A stretch of 53,760 bases of DNA from Burkholderiales bacterium (GCA_019509985.1 JAEKLF010000052.1:1-53760), one strand, 5' to 3'; shown: positions 25,586 to 34,889, numbered from the stretch's first letter. Notes: a model not told the origin generated them from the letters alone. Program-made: numbers and translations.

Positions 25586-27183
25586 GCTGCAAAGAAGACC
25601 GCCGCCACCCCGAACGCGCCGCCACGCCGCCGCGCGGCACGCCCGAGCGCCGCCAACGCCAGCCGCTGCAGCAGATGAAGCCGCTGGCTCAGCGCCCGAG
25701 CCAGCCGCTGCCCTCGCCCAACGACTGGACCTTCGAGCTCATCGACGAGTACCACACCGTCATCAAGCAGACGGCGGAGCGCTTCGGCCTGGACACCTAT
25801 GCCAACCAGCTCGAGGTCATCACCGCCGAGCAGATGATGGACGCCTATGCGTCGGTCGGCATGCCGGTGAACTACCGGCACTGGAGCTACGGCAAGGAGT
25901 TCATCGCCACCGAGCGCGGCTACAAGCGCGGCCAGATGGGCCTGGCCTACGAGATCGTCATCAACTCCGACCCCTGCATCGCCTACCTGATGGAGGAGAA
26001 CACGCTGGCCATGCAGGCCCTGGTCATCGCCCACGCCTGCTACGGCCACAACAGCTTCTTCAAGGGCAACTACCTGTTCCGCATGTGGACGGATGCCTCG
26101 TCCATCATCGACTACCTCGTCTACGCGAAGAACTTCGTCGCCGACTGCGAGGAGCGCCACGGCGTCGACGCCGTCGAGACCCTGCTCGACTCCTGCCACG
26201 CGCTGATGAACCACGGCGTGGACCGCTACCGCCGCCCCGCCAAGCTGTCGCTGGCCGAGGAACGCGCACGCCTGAAGGACCGCGAGCAGCATGCCCAGCT
26301 GCAGATCAACGACCTCTGGCGCACGCTGCCCAGGAAGCCCGACCGCCCCGACGAAGCGACCGAGAGCCGCCGCTTCCCGGACGAGCCGCAGGAGAACCTG
26401 CTGTACTTCATCGAGAAGAACGCGCCGCTGCTGGAGCCCTGGCAGCGCGAGGTCGTGCGCATCGTGCGCAAGATCGCGCAGTACTTCTACCCGCAACGCC
26501 AGACCCAGGTCATGAACGAAGGCTGGGCCACCTTCTGGCACCACCGCCTGCTCAACCAGATGTACGACGACGGCTATCTGTCGGACGGCATGATGATCGA
26601 GTGGCTCAAGTCCCACACCAACGTCGTCTACCAGCAGCCGGGCGCCAACCTCAACCCGTATGCGCTGGGCTTCGCGATGTACACCGACATCAAGCGCATC
26701 TGCGAGAACCCGACCGACGAGGACCGCGACTGGTTCCCCGACATCGCCGGCAGCGACTGGCTGCCTACGCTCGACCACGCGATGCGCAACTTCAAGGACG
26801 AGAGCTTCATCGGCCAGTACCTATCACCGAAGCTGATGCGCGACTTCCGCCTCTTCTCCATCCTCGACGACGAGACGAAGAGCGAATACGAGATCTCCGC
26901 CATCCACGACGAGGGCGGCTACCGCCACCTGCGCCAGGCCTTGTCGCGCCAGTACGACCTGTCCACGCGCGAGCCCAACATCCAGGTCTGGAACGTCAAC
27001 CTGCGCGGCGACCGCTCGCTCACGCTGCGCCATGTGCAGCACCTGAACCGCCCGCTGCACGACAGCGCGCAGGAAGTGCTCAAGCACGTCGGCCGGCTGT
27101 GGGGCTTCGGCGTGCAGCTGGAAAGCGTCAATCAGCGCGGCGACGTGACGCGACGCTGGAACGTGCCGGCGCAGGTCGGCTGA
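25582..27183 (+). CDS. SpoVR family protein (YcgB)
   Basis: A 533-residue member of the SpoVR family, named for a Bacillus spore-cortex protein but widespread in non-sporulating bacteria. Conserved blocks include 'HACYGHNSFFKGNYLF', 'QTQVMNEGWATFWHH', 'NPYALGFAMYTDIKRI' and 'SRQYDLSTREPNIQV'. The His and Glu residues in the first two suggest a metal site. The ATG at 25582 overlaps the yeaH stop; an internal ATG at 25675 would remove a poorly conserved basic extension. With prkA and yeaH it forms the classic three-gene stress operon. Confidence 0.94.
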   Translation: MSCKEDRRHPERAATPPRGTPERRQRQPLQQMKPLAQRPSQPLPSPNDWTFELIDEYHTVIKQTAERFGLDTYANQLEVITAEQMMDAYASVGMPVNYRHWSYGKEFIATERGYKRGQMGLAYEIVINSDPCIAYLMEENTLAMQALVIAHACYGHNSFFKGNYLFRMWTDASSIIDYLVYAKNFVADCEERHGVDAVETLLDSCHALMNHGVDRYRRPAKLSLAEERARLKDREQHAQLQINDLWRTLPRKPDRPDEATESRRFPDEPQENLLYFIEKNAPLLEPWQREVVRIVRKIAQYFYPQRQTQVMNEGWATFWHHRLLNQMYDDGYLSDGMMIEWLKSHTNVVYQQPGANLNPYALGFAMYTDIKRICENPTDEDRDWFPDIAGSDWLPTLDHAMRNFKDESFIGQYLSPKLMRDFRLFSILDDETKSEYEISAIHDEGGYRHLRQALSRQYDLSTREPNIQVWNVNLRGDRSLTLRHVQHLNRPLHDSAQEVLKHVGRLWGFGVQLESVNQRGDVTRRWNVPAQVG

Positions 27184-27243
27184 GCGCGCGTCGCGAGCGC
27201 CACGGCCTGAGGCCGCCGCGAGCGCCAACCTCACCGAGCGCGA

Positions 27244-27266
27244 GGCCTGCCTGCATCGGGCAGGCC
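27244..27266 (+). terminator. Hairpin after the prkA-yeaH-spoVR operon
   Basis: An 8-bp perfect stem GGCCTGCC/GGCAGGCC with a 7-base loop lies 60 bases after the spoVR stop. It lacks a T-tract, but it lies between convergent transcription units, so a role in ending transcription is plausible. Confidence 0.35.
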
Positions 27267-27290
27267 AAGCGTTGGCATGTCATGTCCTCC

Positions 27291-28010
27291 TTAGGAAGCG
27301 GCAATCGGCACGTCGCCCATCAACCCCTCCACCAGCGCGGGCCGACCCGGCGGCGTCAATCGCAGCTCCCGCGAATCGCCGACACGCTGCAGCCAGCCCT
27401 TGTCCACCATCGCGTCCAACCACGCTACCGCCAACGGCCCGGCGAAATGGTCGCGGCGCTCGGACCAGTCGACGCAGTCGTAGAGCAGGCGCCCCGTCGT
27501 CGCCATGCCGTCGGGCGTCAGTTCGGCCAGCGCCTCGCGCCCCGCGTCGCTCAGCTCGTAGCGCCCATCCGGCGCCGCCTTCACCCAGCCTTTGGCCAAC
27601 AAGGCCTCACGCCACTGCACGCCCAACTCACCCGCCAGATGGCCGTAGCAACTGCGCGCATGCCTCAACCCGCGCATCTCGGGCCGCTGCCAGCGCTTCA
27701 GGTCGGCCGCCGGCTCGTCGTCGCCGTCGCGGCGGTCGGCCAGTCGTAGCAGCGCCTCCAGCGCATGCGCCACATCGCCATCGGCCAGGCCGAAATAGCG
27801 GTGGCGGCCCTGCGGCCGCACGCGCGCCAGGCCTTCGTCGACGAGCAGCTTCAGGTGGGCCGACATCGTTGCGGCGCCGACGCCGGCATGCGCGGCCAGT
27901 TCGCCGGCGGTGTGCAGGCGCCCGTCAAGCAGCCGCGCCAGCGTGCGCGCCCGCGTCGGGTCGGCAATCGCCGCAGCGACTCGCGCCAGGCGGGGCTCTG
28001 CGCTGCTCAC
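27291..28010 (-). CDS. ArsR family winged-helix transcriptional regulator
   Basis: A 239-residue regulator. The N-terminal ArsR-type winged helix is clear: 'ARVAAAIADPTRARTLARLL', recognition helix 'GVGAATMSAHLKLLVDEGLA' and wing 'RPQGRHRYFGLAD'. The remaining 140 residues are an extra C-terminal domain typical of the longer ArsR-like regulators that sense small organic molecules. The GTG start at 28010 overlaps the stop of the ABM gene (GTGA), so the regulator is the last gene of a three-gene operon and probably controls it. Confidence 0.85.
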   Translation of the reverse strand: MSSAEPRLARVAAAIADPTRARTLARLLDGRLHTAGELAAHAGVGAATMSAHLKLLVDEGLARVRPQGRHRYFGLADGDVAHALEALLRLADRRDGDDEPAADLKRWQRPEMRGLRHARSCYGHLAGELGVQWREALLAKGWVKAAPDGRYELSDAGREALAELTPDGMATTGRLLYDCVDWSERRDHFAGPLAVAWLDAMVDKGWLQRVGDSRELRLTPPGRPALVEGLMGDVPIAAS

Positions 28011-28330
28011 CGTGGCACCTGATCGCGCTCGTTCAGCCCGTAGTCGCGCACGACGTGCGCCACCCGCAGCCGGTAGTCCTGGAACAAGCCTTCGCGCCCG
28101 GCCGCCTGCGCCTCGCGGTGGCGCTCCATCTCGCGCCAGCCGCGCACGGCTTCTTCGTCGCGCCAGAAGGACAGCGACAGCAGCTTGTCCGGCTGCGCCA
28201 GGCTCTGGAAACGCTCGACCGAGATGAAGCCGTCCATGCGTTCCAGCAAGGGCTTCAGCGCCGTGGCGTGGTCGAGGTAGGCCTGGCGGCCCGCTTCCGT
28301 GGGCTGGACTTCGAAGATGACGGCGATCAT
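28007..28330 (-). CDS. Antibiotic biosynthesis monooxygenase (ABM) domain protein
   Basis: A 107-residue single-domain protein of the dimeric alpha/beta ABM fold: '[20 protein letters not shown]', '[13 protein letters not shown]' and '[18 protein letters not shown]' are the usual strands and helices. Such proteins oxidise or bind small aromatic or quinone-like molecules, some without cofactors. It overlaps both neighbours by four bases, which argues for stoichiometric expression with the NIPSNAP protein and the ArsR regulator. Confidence 0.87.
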   Translation of the reverse strand: MIAVIFEVQPTEAGRQAYLDHATALKPLLERMDGFISVERFQSLAQPDKLLSLSFWRDEEAVRGWREMERHREAQAAGREGLFQDYRLRVAHVVRDYGLNERDQVPR

Positions 28331-28638
28331 GGCTGGACATCCTCACAGAAAGTGCGCTCCTCGCGCAGGATGAAGCGCTCCCGCTGCGCGAACTCGAAGT
28401 TGGCGCGTGCTTCCGGGTCGGCCTTGAGCCGGGTGCGGTAGGCCTCGTAGTCGGCCAGGGAGTCGAAGCCGACCAGGCCCCAGGCCTCGTAGTTCGTGCC
28501 CTCTTGCGGCAGCCAATAGCCGAGCAGCCGGCCTCCCAGGCGGGGAATGATGCGGCCCCAGTTCTGTGCGTACTCGCGGAAGGCCTCGCGCTGGAAGGGG
28601 TCGAGTTCGTAGCGGATGAAGCAGGTGATGTGGGGCAT
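28327..28638 (-). CDS. NIPSNAP family protein
   Basis: A 103-residue protein of the NIPSNAP fold, another dimeric alpha/beta barrel. '[28 protein letters not shown]' (quoted blocks: '[10 protein letters not shown]', 'REYAQNWG') opens it and '[18 protein letters not shown]' closes the core. Function in bacteria is unknown; relatives are often found beside monooxygenases. It heads the NIPSNAP-ABM-ArsR operon and diverges from the diguanylate cyclase across about 150 bases, which must hold promoters for both. Confidence 0.87.
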   Translation of the reverse strand: MPHITCFIRYELDPFQREAFREYAQNWGRIIPRLGGRLLGYWLPQEGTNYEAWGLVGFDSLADYEAYRTRLKADPEARANFEFAQRERFILREERTFCEDVQP

Positions 28639-28790
28639 GGTGGTCCTCGGTGCGGGAGTGGTGTGCAGTCAGTGTGGGCCGCGCTGGGACCGGAACGCTT
28701 CGCCACGCAACGAACTGCGACAGCTGCAACCTTTTTGCTGCACCGCAGCTATCCTCAGCGGCCCCAGCCCTTCACAACCAGCGGCCGACC

Positions 28791-29936
28791 GTGTTGAACC
28801 CCACGCGCCACAACCCGTCTTCCGCCTCGCGCTGGGCCCGCTGGGTGCTCGGGCCCTCCGAGCCCGGCCAGGGCGCCGTCAAGCTGACGCTGTTGGCGCT
28901 GGCGGTCTATGGCCTGTTCGCGTTGAACGTCGCCGTGCAGGTGAACCTGGGCCTGATGGACCCCGAGCCGGCGCTGTGGGTGAGCACGTTGAGCCTGGCC
29001 GGCATCACGAGCTTCTACCTGCTGGTGCGCAGCGGGCTGAGCCGCCACCTGGGGCCGGACCCGTCGCTGACGCTGCCGCAGTCGGTGTTCGGCGCCCTCA
29101 TCACGGCCTGGGGCTATGCCATCGACCCGCCGCTGCGCGGCGCCATCATCGCCATCATGCTGCTCAACCTGGTGTGGGGCATGTTCGTGCTGTCGCAGCG
29201 CCAGGCCTTCGGGCTCTATCTGTTCGGGCTGGCGGCGCTGGCCGTGGCGATGGTGTTCGGCGCGGTCACCGACCCGGCGCGCTTCCCGCCCGCGGTGGAG
29301 GGCCTGCACTTCAGCTTCGCGGCCATCCTGATGACGGCGGTGTCGGTGCTGTCGGTGAACATGGCCAGGCTGCGCGCCAAGCTCAGCGCGCGCACGGTCG
29401 AGCTGCGCGCGGCGCTCGGGCGCATCCAGTACCTGGCCCACCACGACGAGCTGACCCAGATCAGCAACCGCCGCCACCTGAGCGAGCAGCTCGCGGCCGA
29501 ACAGTTGAACCAGCGCCAGCACGGCCATGTGATGAGCCTGGTGCTGATCGACATCGACCACTTCAAGGCCGTCAACGACAGCCACGGCCACGCGGCCGGC
29601 GACGCGGTGCTGCGTCATTTCGCGGCGACGCTGCAGACCACGCTGCGCAGCACCGACTTCGCGGGCCGCTGGGGCGGCGAGGAGTTCCTCGTCGTCACGC
29701 CGCAGGCCAGCGCCGCGACGGCCGCGGCCCTGGTCGACAGGCTGCGCGAGGCGCTGGCCGAAGCCTCCTTCGACGCCGTCGTGCCGGGCCTGCGCGTCAC
29801 TTTCTCGGCCGGCGTGGCCGAGTGCGCGCCGGGCGGGGACCTGCATCTGGCCATCGACCGCGCCGACCGCGCGCTCTACCAGGCCAAGCAGACCGGGCGT
29901 GACCGCACGGTCAGCGAGTTCGCGCCCCTGCTCTGA
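28791..29936 (+). CDS. Membrane-bound diguanylate cyclase (GGDEF)
   Basis: A 381-residue enzyme making cyclic di-GMP. About six membrane helices fill residues 30-200, followed by a short coiled linker ('ARLRAKLSARTVELRAALG') and a GGDEF domain. The active-site motif GGEEF is at 295-299 ('GRWGGEEFLV'). An intact RxxD inhibitory site ('RSTD') sits exactly five residues before it, so product inhibition is expected. No ATG fits: GTG at 28791 or TTG at 28794 starts the protein. It converges on the AraC gene with a six-base gap. Confidence 0.92.
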   Translation: MLNPTRHNPSSASRWARWVLGPSEPGQGAVKLTLLALAVYGLFALNVAVQVNLGLMDPEPALWVSTLSLAGITSFYLLVRSGLSRHLGPDPSLTLPQSVFGALITAWGYAIDPPLRGAIIAIMLLNLVWGMFVLSQRQAFGLYLFGLAALAVAMVFGAVTDPARFPPAVEGLHFSFAAILMTAVSVLSVNMARLRAKLSARTVELRAALGRIQYLAHHDELTQISNRRHLSEQLAAEQLNQRQHGHVMSLVLIDIDHFKAVNDSHGHAAGDAVLRHFAATLQTTLRSTDFAGRWGGEEFLVVTPQASAATAAALVDRLREALAEASFDAVVPGLRVTFSAGVAECAPGGDLHLAIDRADRALYQAKQTGRDRTVSEFAPLL

Positions 29937-29942
29937 GTTGGA

Positions 29943-30845
29943 TCAGAGCGGCGCGACCGGGATGCAAAGCTCGCAGTCGAACACGCCGGTCTGCACGTCC
30001 AAGCGCGACTCGGGCTTGTAGTGCTCGAAGCAGGGCCGCGCATCCAGCTGCAGGCCGCTGGACGGCAGCCACTGGCCCATCATGGCCGCCCAGGCCGCGC
30101 CGATCTCGGCGGCCGTGCCCTCGAAGTCCAGCGCCGCGTAGCGACCGCCGGGGAGTTCGGTGACGAGAGCGCCGCCGCTCGGCACCCAGCCCTCGGGCAC
30201 GGCCACGCCGGCGTCGTAGCGGCATTGCTCGGGCGGCACGAGGCTGGGGTCGTCGTGGGCGATGCCGAAGCGCGACACGGGACCGAGGTTCTGCGTGGCC
30301 AGCCAGGGGTTGAAGGTCTCGGCCCAGAAGCGGCCGAGGGCCGGGCCGTAGGGACCCTGATAGCGCAGATAGGCCATGCGCACGGCGGGGCGGTCGATGA
30401 GGCGAACGTTCACGGGATTTCCTTCGTCGAAGCGGTGGGAAGGCCCATGCTCGCCGGCCATGCGCGCGGCGACCTGATCCAGATTGCGGTCCCCCTGATC
30501 CAGATTGCGCCACTGCGTCGGCGAACAACCGAAGCGCTGCCTGAAGGCCCGCGCGAAGGCCTCGGCCGAGCCGTAGCCGACGCTGAGCGCAATGCTCAGC
30601 ACCGTCGAGCCCGGCTGCCCGCGCAGGCGCTGTGCGCCGCGTTCCAGGCGGCGCCGCGCGAGGTAGTCGCCGAGCGTCTCGCCCATCCAGGCCAGGAAGA
30701 GGCGGTGGAAGTGATAGGGCGAGAAGTGGGCGACGGCGGCCAGCGCCTCCAGGTCCAGCGGCGCGTCCAGGTGCCTGTCGATGTGGGCCTGCACGCGGTG
30801 CATGCGCGCCTCGTACTGGCCCCGGCTGGCGTTGGGCTGGCTCAC
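29943..30845 (-). CDS. AraC family regulator with GyrI-like effector domain
   Basis: A 300-residue Rob/SoxS-type regulator. Two helix-turn-helix units occupy residues 10-115 ('LEALAAVAHFSPYHFHRLF' and 'LSVGYGSAEAFARAFRQRFG'). A linker contains a short internal repeat, N-L-D-Q-x-D-R-N-L-D-Q, from an imperfect 18-base direct repeat near 30475-30510. The C-terminal GyrI/Rob-like domain (about 145-300) binds small molecules. Such proteins often control drug and stress responses. It starts 12 bases after the beta-lactamase stop on the same strand, so both may be co-transcribed. Confidence 0.9.
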   Translation of the reverse strand: MSQPNASRGQYEARMHRVQAHIDRHLDAPLDLEALAAVAHFSPYHFHRLFLAWMGETLGDYLARRRLERGAQRLRGQPGSTVLSIALSVGYGSAEAFARAFRQRFGCSPTQWRNLDQGDRNLDQVAARMAGEHGPSHRFDEGNPVNVRLIDRPAVRMAYLRYQGPYGPALGRFWAETFNPWLATQNLGPVSRFGIAHDDPSLVPPEQCRYDAGVAVPEGWVPSGGALVTELPGGRYAALDFEGTAAEIGAAWAAMMGQWLPSSGLQLDARPCFEHYKPESRLDVQTGVFDCELCIPVAPL

Positions 30846-30857
30846 TGACTCATGGGC

Positions 30858-31733
30858 TCAGGCCCAGGCCTTCACCAGTTCTCGCATCGCGTCCGCCAGG
30901 TTGGCCGACAGCTCGTCGCTCGATGCCCGCGAGTCCGACTGCAGCGCCACGACGACCCAGGGCGCCCGGCTGTCCGGCGGGAACACCAGCGCCACGTCGT
31001 TGACCGCGCCGCGGTAGCCCGAGCCGGTCTTGTCGATGACGCGCCAGCCCGCATCCGGCACACCCGCGCGCAGCCGGCTCAGCCCGGTGCGCGAGGCCTG
31101 CAGCTCAGCCCACAGCCGCGCCTGGTTGGCGCGGGCCAGGCCCTTGCCCAGCAGCAGGTGCTGCAGCGTCCTGGCGAAGGCGCGCGGCGTGCTCGTGTCG
31201 CGCACATCGCCGGGCGCGTTCTCGTTGAGTTCCGTCTCCCAGCGGTCCAGCCGCGTGACCTCGTCGCCCTGCTCGCGCAGCCACATCGTCAGGCCCTGGG
31301 GCGAGTCGCAGCAATGGCGCAGCAGCACGTTGGCGCAGGGGTTGTCGCTCTCGACGATGATGCCCTGCACCAGCTCCGCCAGCGTCGCGCGGCCCTTGGG
31401 CAACAGGCGGTCGAAGGCCGGCGAATGCGGCACGAGGTCGCTCTTGTGCAGGGCCACCGCGTCGTTCCAGCCCCAGCGGCCGCCCTCCACGCCCTGGGCC
31501 ACGCGCGCGGCCAGCAGGATCTTGAAGGTCGACGCGGTCGCGAAGCGTTCGTCGGCCCGGTGCGCCAGCGTGCGGCCGCTGCCGGTGTCGACGGCGAAGA
31601 AGCCCAGGCGCCCCTGCACGCGACGCTCCAGCGCGGTGAAGTCCGGCGCCCGGGCGGGCGCGGCGAGGCTTGGGGCGGCCAGCGGCGCGAGGGCCAGGCC
31701 GGCAAGGAGGGCGAGGTGAGGACGGCGCTGCAT
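30858..31733 (-). CDS. bla: Class A beta-lactamase
   Basis: A 291-residue exported serine beta-lactamase. Signal peptide to about residue 25. All class A motifs are present: S-T-F-K with Ser68 and Lys71 (Ambler 70 and 73), S-D-N at 129-131, the omega-loop E-x-x-L-N starting at Glu166, and K-T-G at 235-237. The residue before Ser68 is Ala, so the Cys69-Cys238 bridge of carbapenemases such as KPC is absent. It hydrolyses beta-lactams in the periplasm; the spectrum cannot be read. It looks like a resident chromosomal gene, since codon use fits its neighbours and no mobile element is near. Confidence 0.95.
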   Translation of the reverse strand: MQRRPHLALLAGLALAPLAAPSLAAPARAPDFTALERRVQGRLGFFAVDTGSGRTLAHRADERFATASTFKILLAARVAQGVEGGRWGWNDAVALHKSDLVPHSPAFDRLLPKGRATLAELVQGIIVESDNPCANVLLRHCCDSPQGLTMWLREQGDEVTRLDRWETELNENAPGDVRDTSTPRAFARTLQHLLLGKGLARANQARLWAELQASRTGLSRLRAGVPDAGWRVIDKTGSGYRGAVNDVALVFPPDSRAPWVVVALQSDSRASSDELSANLADAMRELVKAWA

Positions 31734-31903
31734 GCGTCGGATTCTGACGCCAGGCGGTGCCCCGATTCGAGGGGGCGCCGGCCAGAAAAATTCACTTTCC
31801 CGTTGTGGTCCCGCATCGCCGCGGCGGGATGCGCCTGCGGCGCCCCTACATTGCCGGCGCCGCAAGGAAGCGGCCCCAACGACAAAGACTCTTGAAAGAT
31901 CCC

Positions 31904-32464
31904 ATGAAGAAGCAAATCGCCGCCGCCGCTGCGGTCATCGCCCTGTCCGCCACCTGCCACGCCGAAGGCCTGCGCCCGGTGCTGGGTGCCAGCCTCACGG
32001 GCGGCGGCAAGACCCTCGTGCAGGTGCAGTACACCGACGGCAACACGCAAAAGATCCGCAGCGGTGGCTTCGTGCAGCTGTTCGGCGGCGCCGAATACGA
32101 GACCGACGTGCTCGCCTTCCAAGGCACCATCGGCTACCACGTCGACGACACCAACGCCAAGAACGGCTCGATCAAGTTCTCGCGCTGGCCCGTCGAGCTG
32201 ATCGCCTTCTGGAAGGCCAACCCCTCCGTGCGCCTGGGCGTGGGCGTGCGCAAGGCCACCGGCGCCAAGATCACCAGCTCCGGCGCCGCCTCCAACCTCG
32301 GCTCGCAGAGCTTCGACAGCAAGGCCGGCCTGATCCTGCAGGGCGAGTACCTGTTCGCCACGAACTGGAGCGGCCTGCTGCGCTTTGTCCGCGAGGACTA
32401 CAGCGTCGGCGGCCAGACGGTCAGCGGCAACCACGCCGGCCTGGGCGTCAGCTACCGCTTCTGA
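31904..32464 (+). CDS. Small outer-membrane beta-barrel protein
   Basis: A 186-residue protein with a signal peptide ending at 'ATCHAEG'. Alternating hydrophobic and polar residues throughout, and a C-terminal 'YRF' ending in phenylalanine, are the outer-membrane barrel signature for Bam-mediated insertion. About eight strands would fit. It resembles small porin-like or YfaZ-type barrels, but I cannot name the family. It is divergent from the beta-lactamase gene across 170 bases, and two strong hairpins follow it. Confidence 0.75.
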   Translation: MKKQIAAAAAVIALSATCHAEGLRPVLGASLTGGGKTLVQVQYTDGNTQKIRSGGFVQLFGGAEYETDVLAFQGTIGYHVDDTNAKNGSIKFSRWPVELIAFWKANPSVRLGVGVRKATGAKITSSGAASNLGSQSFDSKAGLILQGEYLFATNWSGLLRFVREDYSVGGQTVSGNHAGLGVSYRF

Positions 32465-32472
32465 GCCATCTT

Positions 32473-32504
32473 GGGGCGGGGTGGGTGCGAGCTCACCCCG
32501 CCCC
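32473..32504 (+). terminator. Strong hairpin after the beta-barrel gene
   Basis: A perfect 11-bp stem GGGGCGGGGTG/CACCCCGCCCC with a 10-base loop starts nine bases after the stop codon. No T-tract follows. It probably ends or stabilises the upstream transcript. Confidence 0.5.
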
Positions 32505-32520
32505 GGTGCGCACGCACCGG
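32503..32520. repeat. Perfect 8-bp inverted repeat next to the hairpin
   Basis: CCGGTGCG and CGCACCGG are separated by two bases and overlap the base of the preceding hairpin by two bases. It lies 140 bases before the TonB receptor. It could be an operator or part of a composite terminator. Confidence 0.4.
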
Positions 32521-32660
32521 CATCGCCCGTCCACAAACTGACTATCCCGTCAGACTTGCGCAACACCCGCGCCATGACAGGCAGCACACCTCGTGCTGCG
32601 CCGCACAATCGCCGCCGGCCCCGCAGTGGGGCCGCATTCCTTTTCCGGAGTCGTTGTTTG

Positions 32661-34865
32661 ATGAACGCACCGCGCCTCAGCCTCCTGGCCATTGCCCTGA
32701 GCACCGTCCTGCCCGCCCTGGCCCAAGAAACCGCGCCCAAGGATCGCAGCCAGCTCGAAACCGTCGTCATCACGGCCGAGCGCCGTGCCGAGAACATCAA
32801 GGACGTGCCCAACGCCGTCTCCAAGATCAGTGGCGACAAGCTCGACGTGCTGGCCTCCGGCGGCCAGGACCTGCGCTTCCTGTCGGGCCGCGTGCCCAGC
32901 CTGAACATCGAGTCCAGCTTCGGCCGCGCCTTCCCGCGCTTTTACCTGCGCGGCTATGGCAACACCGACTTCCGCCTGAACGCCTCGCAGCCCGTCAGCG
33001 TCATCGTTGACGATGTGGTGCAGGAGAACCCCATCCTGAAGGGCTTCCCGATCTTCGACACCGCCGCGGTGGAAGTCGTCGCCGGCCCGCAAGGCACGCT
33101 GTTCGGCCGCAACACGCCGGCCGGCGTCGTCAAGTTCGACTCCGTCAAGCCCAGCCACAAGCAGGACGGCTACGCCAGCCTGACGCTGGGCAACTACGGC
33201 ACCGTCAACGTCGAAGGCGCAGCGAACCTGCCGCTGTCGGGTGACTGGGCCGCCCGCATCTCCGCGCAGAGCCAGCGCCGCAGCGACTGGGTCGACAACA
33301 CCGCCACGGGCGCCGTGACACCCAAGACCGAGGGCTACCGCGACAACGCCGTCCGCGCGCAGGTGCTGTTCGAGCCGCACAAGCAGTTCAGCGCCCTCGC
33401 CAACATCCATTTCCGCGACCTCAACGGCAGCCCACGCCTGTTCCGCGCCAACGCCATCAAGCGTGGCACCAACGACCTGGCCGATGGCTTCGAGACTGAC
33501 AAGGTCGCCTTCAATGGCGTCAACGAGCAAACGCTCAAGCAGACCGGCGGCAGCCTGCGCCTGAAGTGGTCGCTGCCCGAGATCAACATCTACTCGATCA
33601 CGGGCTATGAGCACGTCAAGCCGCTGTCCCGCGGCGACATCGACGGCGGCGTGCCCGGCCAGGCCGGCGTGCCCTTCCAGTCCGAGACCGGCAGCGGCAT
33701 GAACGGCCACCGCCAGCTGACGCAGGAAGTGCGCCTGGAGTCCAACACGGCCGGCCCGCTGAGCTGGCAGGCCGGCGTGTACCTCTTCGACGAGAAGTAC
33801 ACGATCGACAACATCACCTACAACACGACCACTCACGCCGACGTCGACCACATCGATACCGCCCAGACCAACAAGGCCGGCGCGGTGTTCGGTTCGATCA
33901 ACTACGCCGTCAGCAACGAGCTCAAGCTGCGCGCCGGCCTGCGCTACACCAAGGACAAGAAGGACCTGTCCACCACCCACGCCGGCACGGGCCTCTTCAA
34001 CACCTCGACCGGCACCTCGGCCAGCACCGACGATGGCAAGTGGAGCGGCGACCTGTCCGCCACCTACAAGCTCGACGAGAGCACCAACCTCTACGCCCGC
34101 TACGCCAATGGCTTCCGCGCGTCGTCCATGCAGAACGCATCGGCCTTCGCCGGCCAGTCGCAGGCCGGCCCGGAAACCGTCAACTCGTATGAAGTCGGCT
34201 TCAAGAGCGAACTGCTCAAGCGCACTCTGCGTCTGTCGGGCTCGCTGTTCAGCTACACCGTCAAGGATCTGCAGCTGACCGCCGTCGGCGGCAGCAGCAA
34301 CGCCACGCGCCTGCTCAATGCCAAGAAGGCCAGCGGCAATGGCGCCGAGCTGAACCTGGAAGCGCTGATCACACCGGACTTCATGGTCACGTTCGGCGGC
34401 TCGCTGAACAACACCAAGATCAAGGACGCGGCCCTGGGCGTGCCCCCGGGCGGCTCGCTGAAGGTGGCAGGCGCCTTCCCGACCGTGCAGGACCCGATCG
34501 TCGGCGGCAACGCCATGGTGGACGGCAACGCCCTGCCCAATGCGCCCAAGTACACGGTCAACCTGACCGCGCGCTACAGCATCCCGCTGCCCAGCGGCGA
34601 CGAGGTCTATGTCTACACAGACTGGGCCTACCGCTCCAAGGTCAACTTCTTCCTGTACGAGGCCACCGAGTTCACCGGCAAGGCCCTGACCGAAGGCGGC
34701 CTGCGCGTGGGCTATCTGTGGGGCAACGGCAAGTACGAAGCCGCCGGCTTCGTGCGCAACGTGACCAACCAGGTCCGCGTGACCGGTGCCATCGACTTCA
34801 ATAACCTGACCGGGTTCATCAACGACCCGCGCACCTACGGCGTGCAGTTCAAAGCGATGTTCTAA
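32661..34865 (+). CDS. TonB-dependent receptor
   Basis: A 734-residue outer-membrane active transporter. Signal peptide to about residue 22 ('LPALAQ'). A TonB-box-like stretch 'LETVVITAERRAEN' precedes the plug domain (about 45-160; 'LYLRGYG'-type 'FYLRGYGNTDFR' and 'GPQGTLFGRNTPAGVV'). A 22-strand barrel ends in 'KAMF' with terminal Phe. It takes up a ligand such as a siderophore, vitamin or oligosaccharide. The sequence does not decide which, although two GH3 enzymes nearby make a carbohydrate possible. A typical intrinsic terminator follows. Confidence 0.94.
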   Translation: MNAPRLSLLAIALSTVLPALAQETAPKDRSQLETVVITAERRAENIKDVPNAVSKISGDKLDVLASGGQDLRFLSGRVPSLNIESSFGRAFPRFYLRGYGNTDFRLNASQPVSVIVDDVVQENPILKGFPIFDTAAVEVVAGPQGTLFGRNTPAGVVKFDSVKPSHKQDGYASLTLGNYGTVNVEGAANLPLSGDWAARISAQSQRRSDWVDNTATGAVTPKTEGYRDNAVRAQVLFEPHKQFSALANIHFRDLNGSPRLFRANAIKRGTNDLADGFETDKVAFNGVNEQTLKQTGGSLRLKWSLPEINIYSITGYEHVKPLSRGDIDGGVPGQAGVPFQSETGSGMNGHRQLTQEVRLESNTAGPLSWQAGVYLFDEKYTIDNITYNTTTHADVDHIDTAQTNKAGAVFGSINYAVSNELKLRAGLRYTKDKKDLSTTHAGTGLFNTSTGTSASTDDGKWSGDLSATYKLDESTNLYARYANGFRASSMQNASAFAGQSQAGPETVNSYEVGFKSELLKRTLRLSGSLFSYTVKDLQLTAVGGSSNATRLLNAKKASGNGAELNLEALITPDFMVTFGGSLNNTKIKDAALGVPPGGSLKVAGAFPTVQDPIVGGNAMVDGNALPNAPKYTVNLTARYSIPLPSGDEVYVYTDWAYRSKVNFFLYEATEFTGKALTEGGLRVGYLWGNGKYEAAGFVRNVTNQVRVTGAIDFNNLTGFINDPRTYGVQFKAMF

Positions 34866-34889
34866 GCAGCTGCTGCCGAAGACAGGAAC

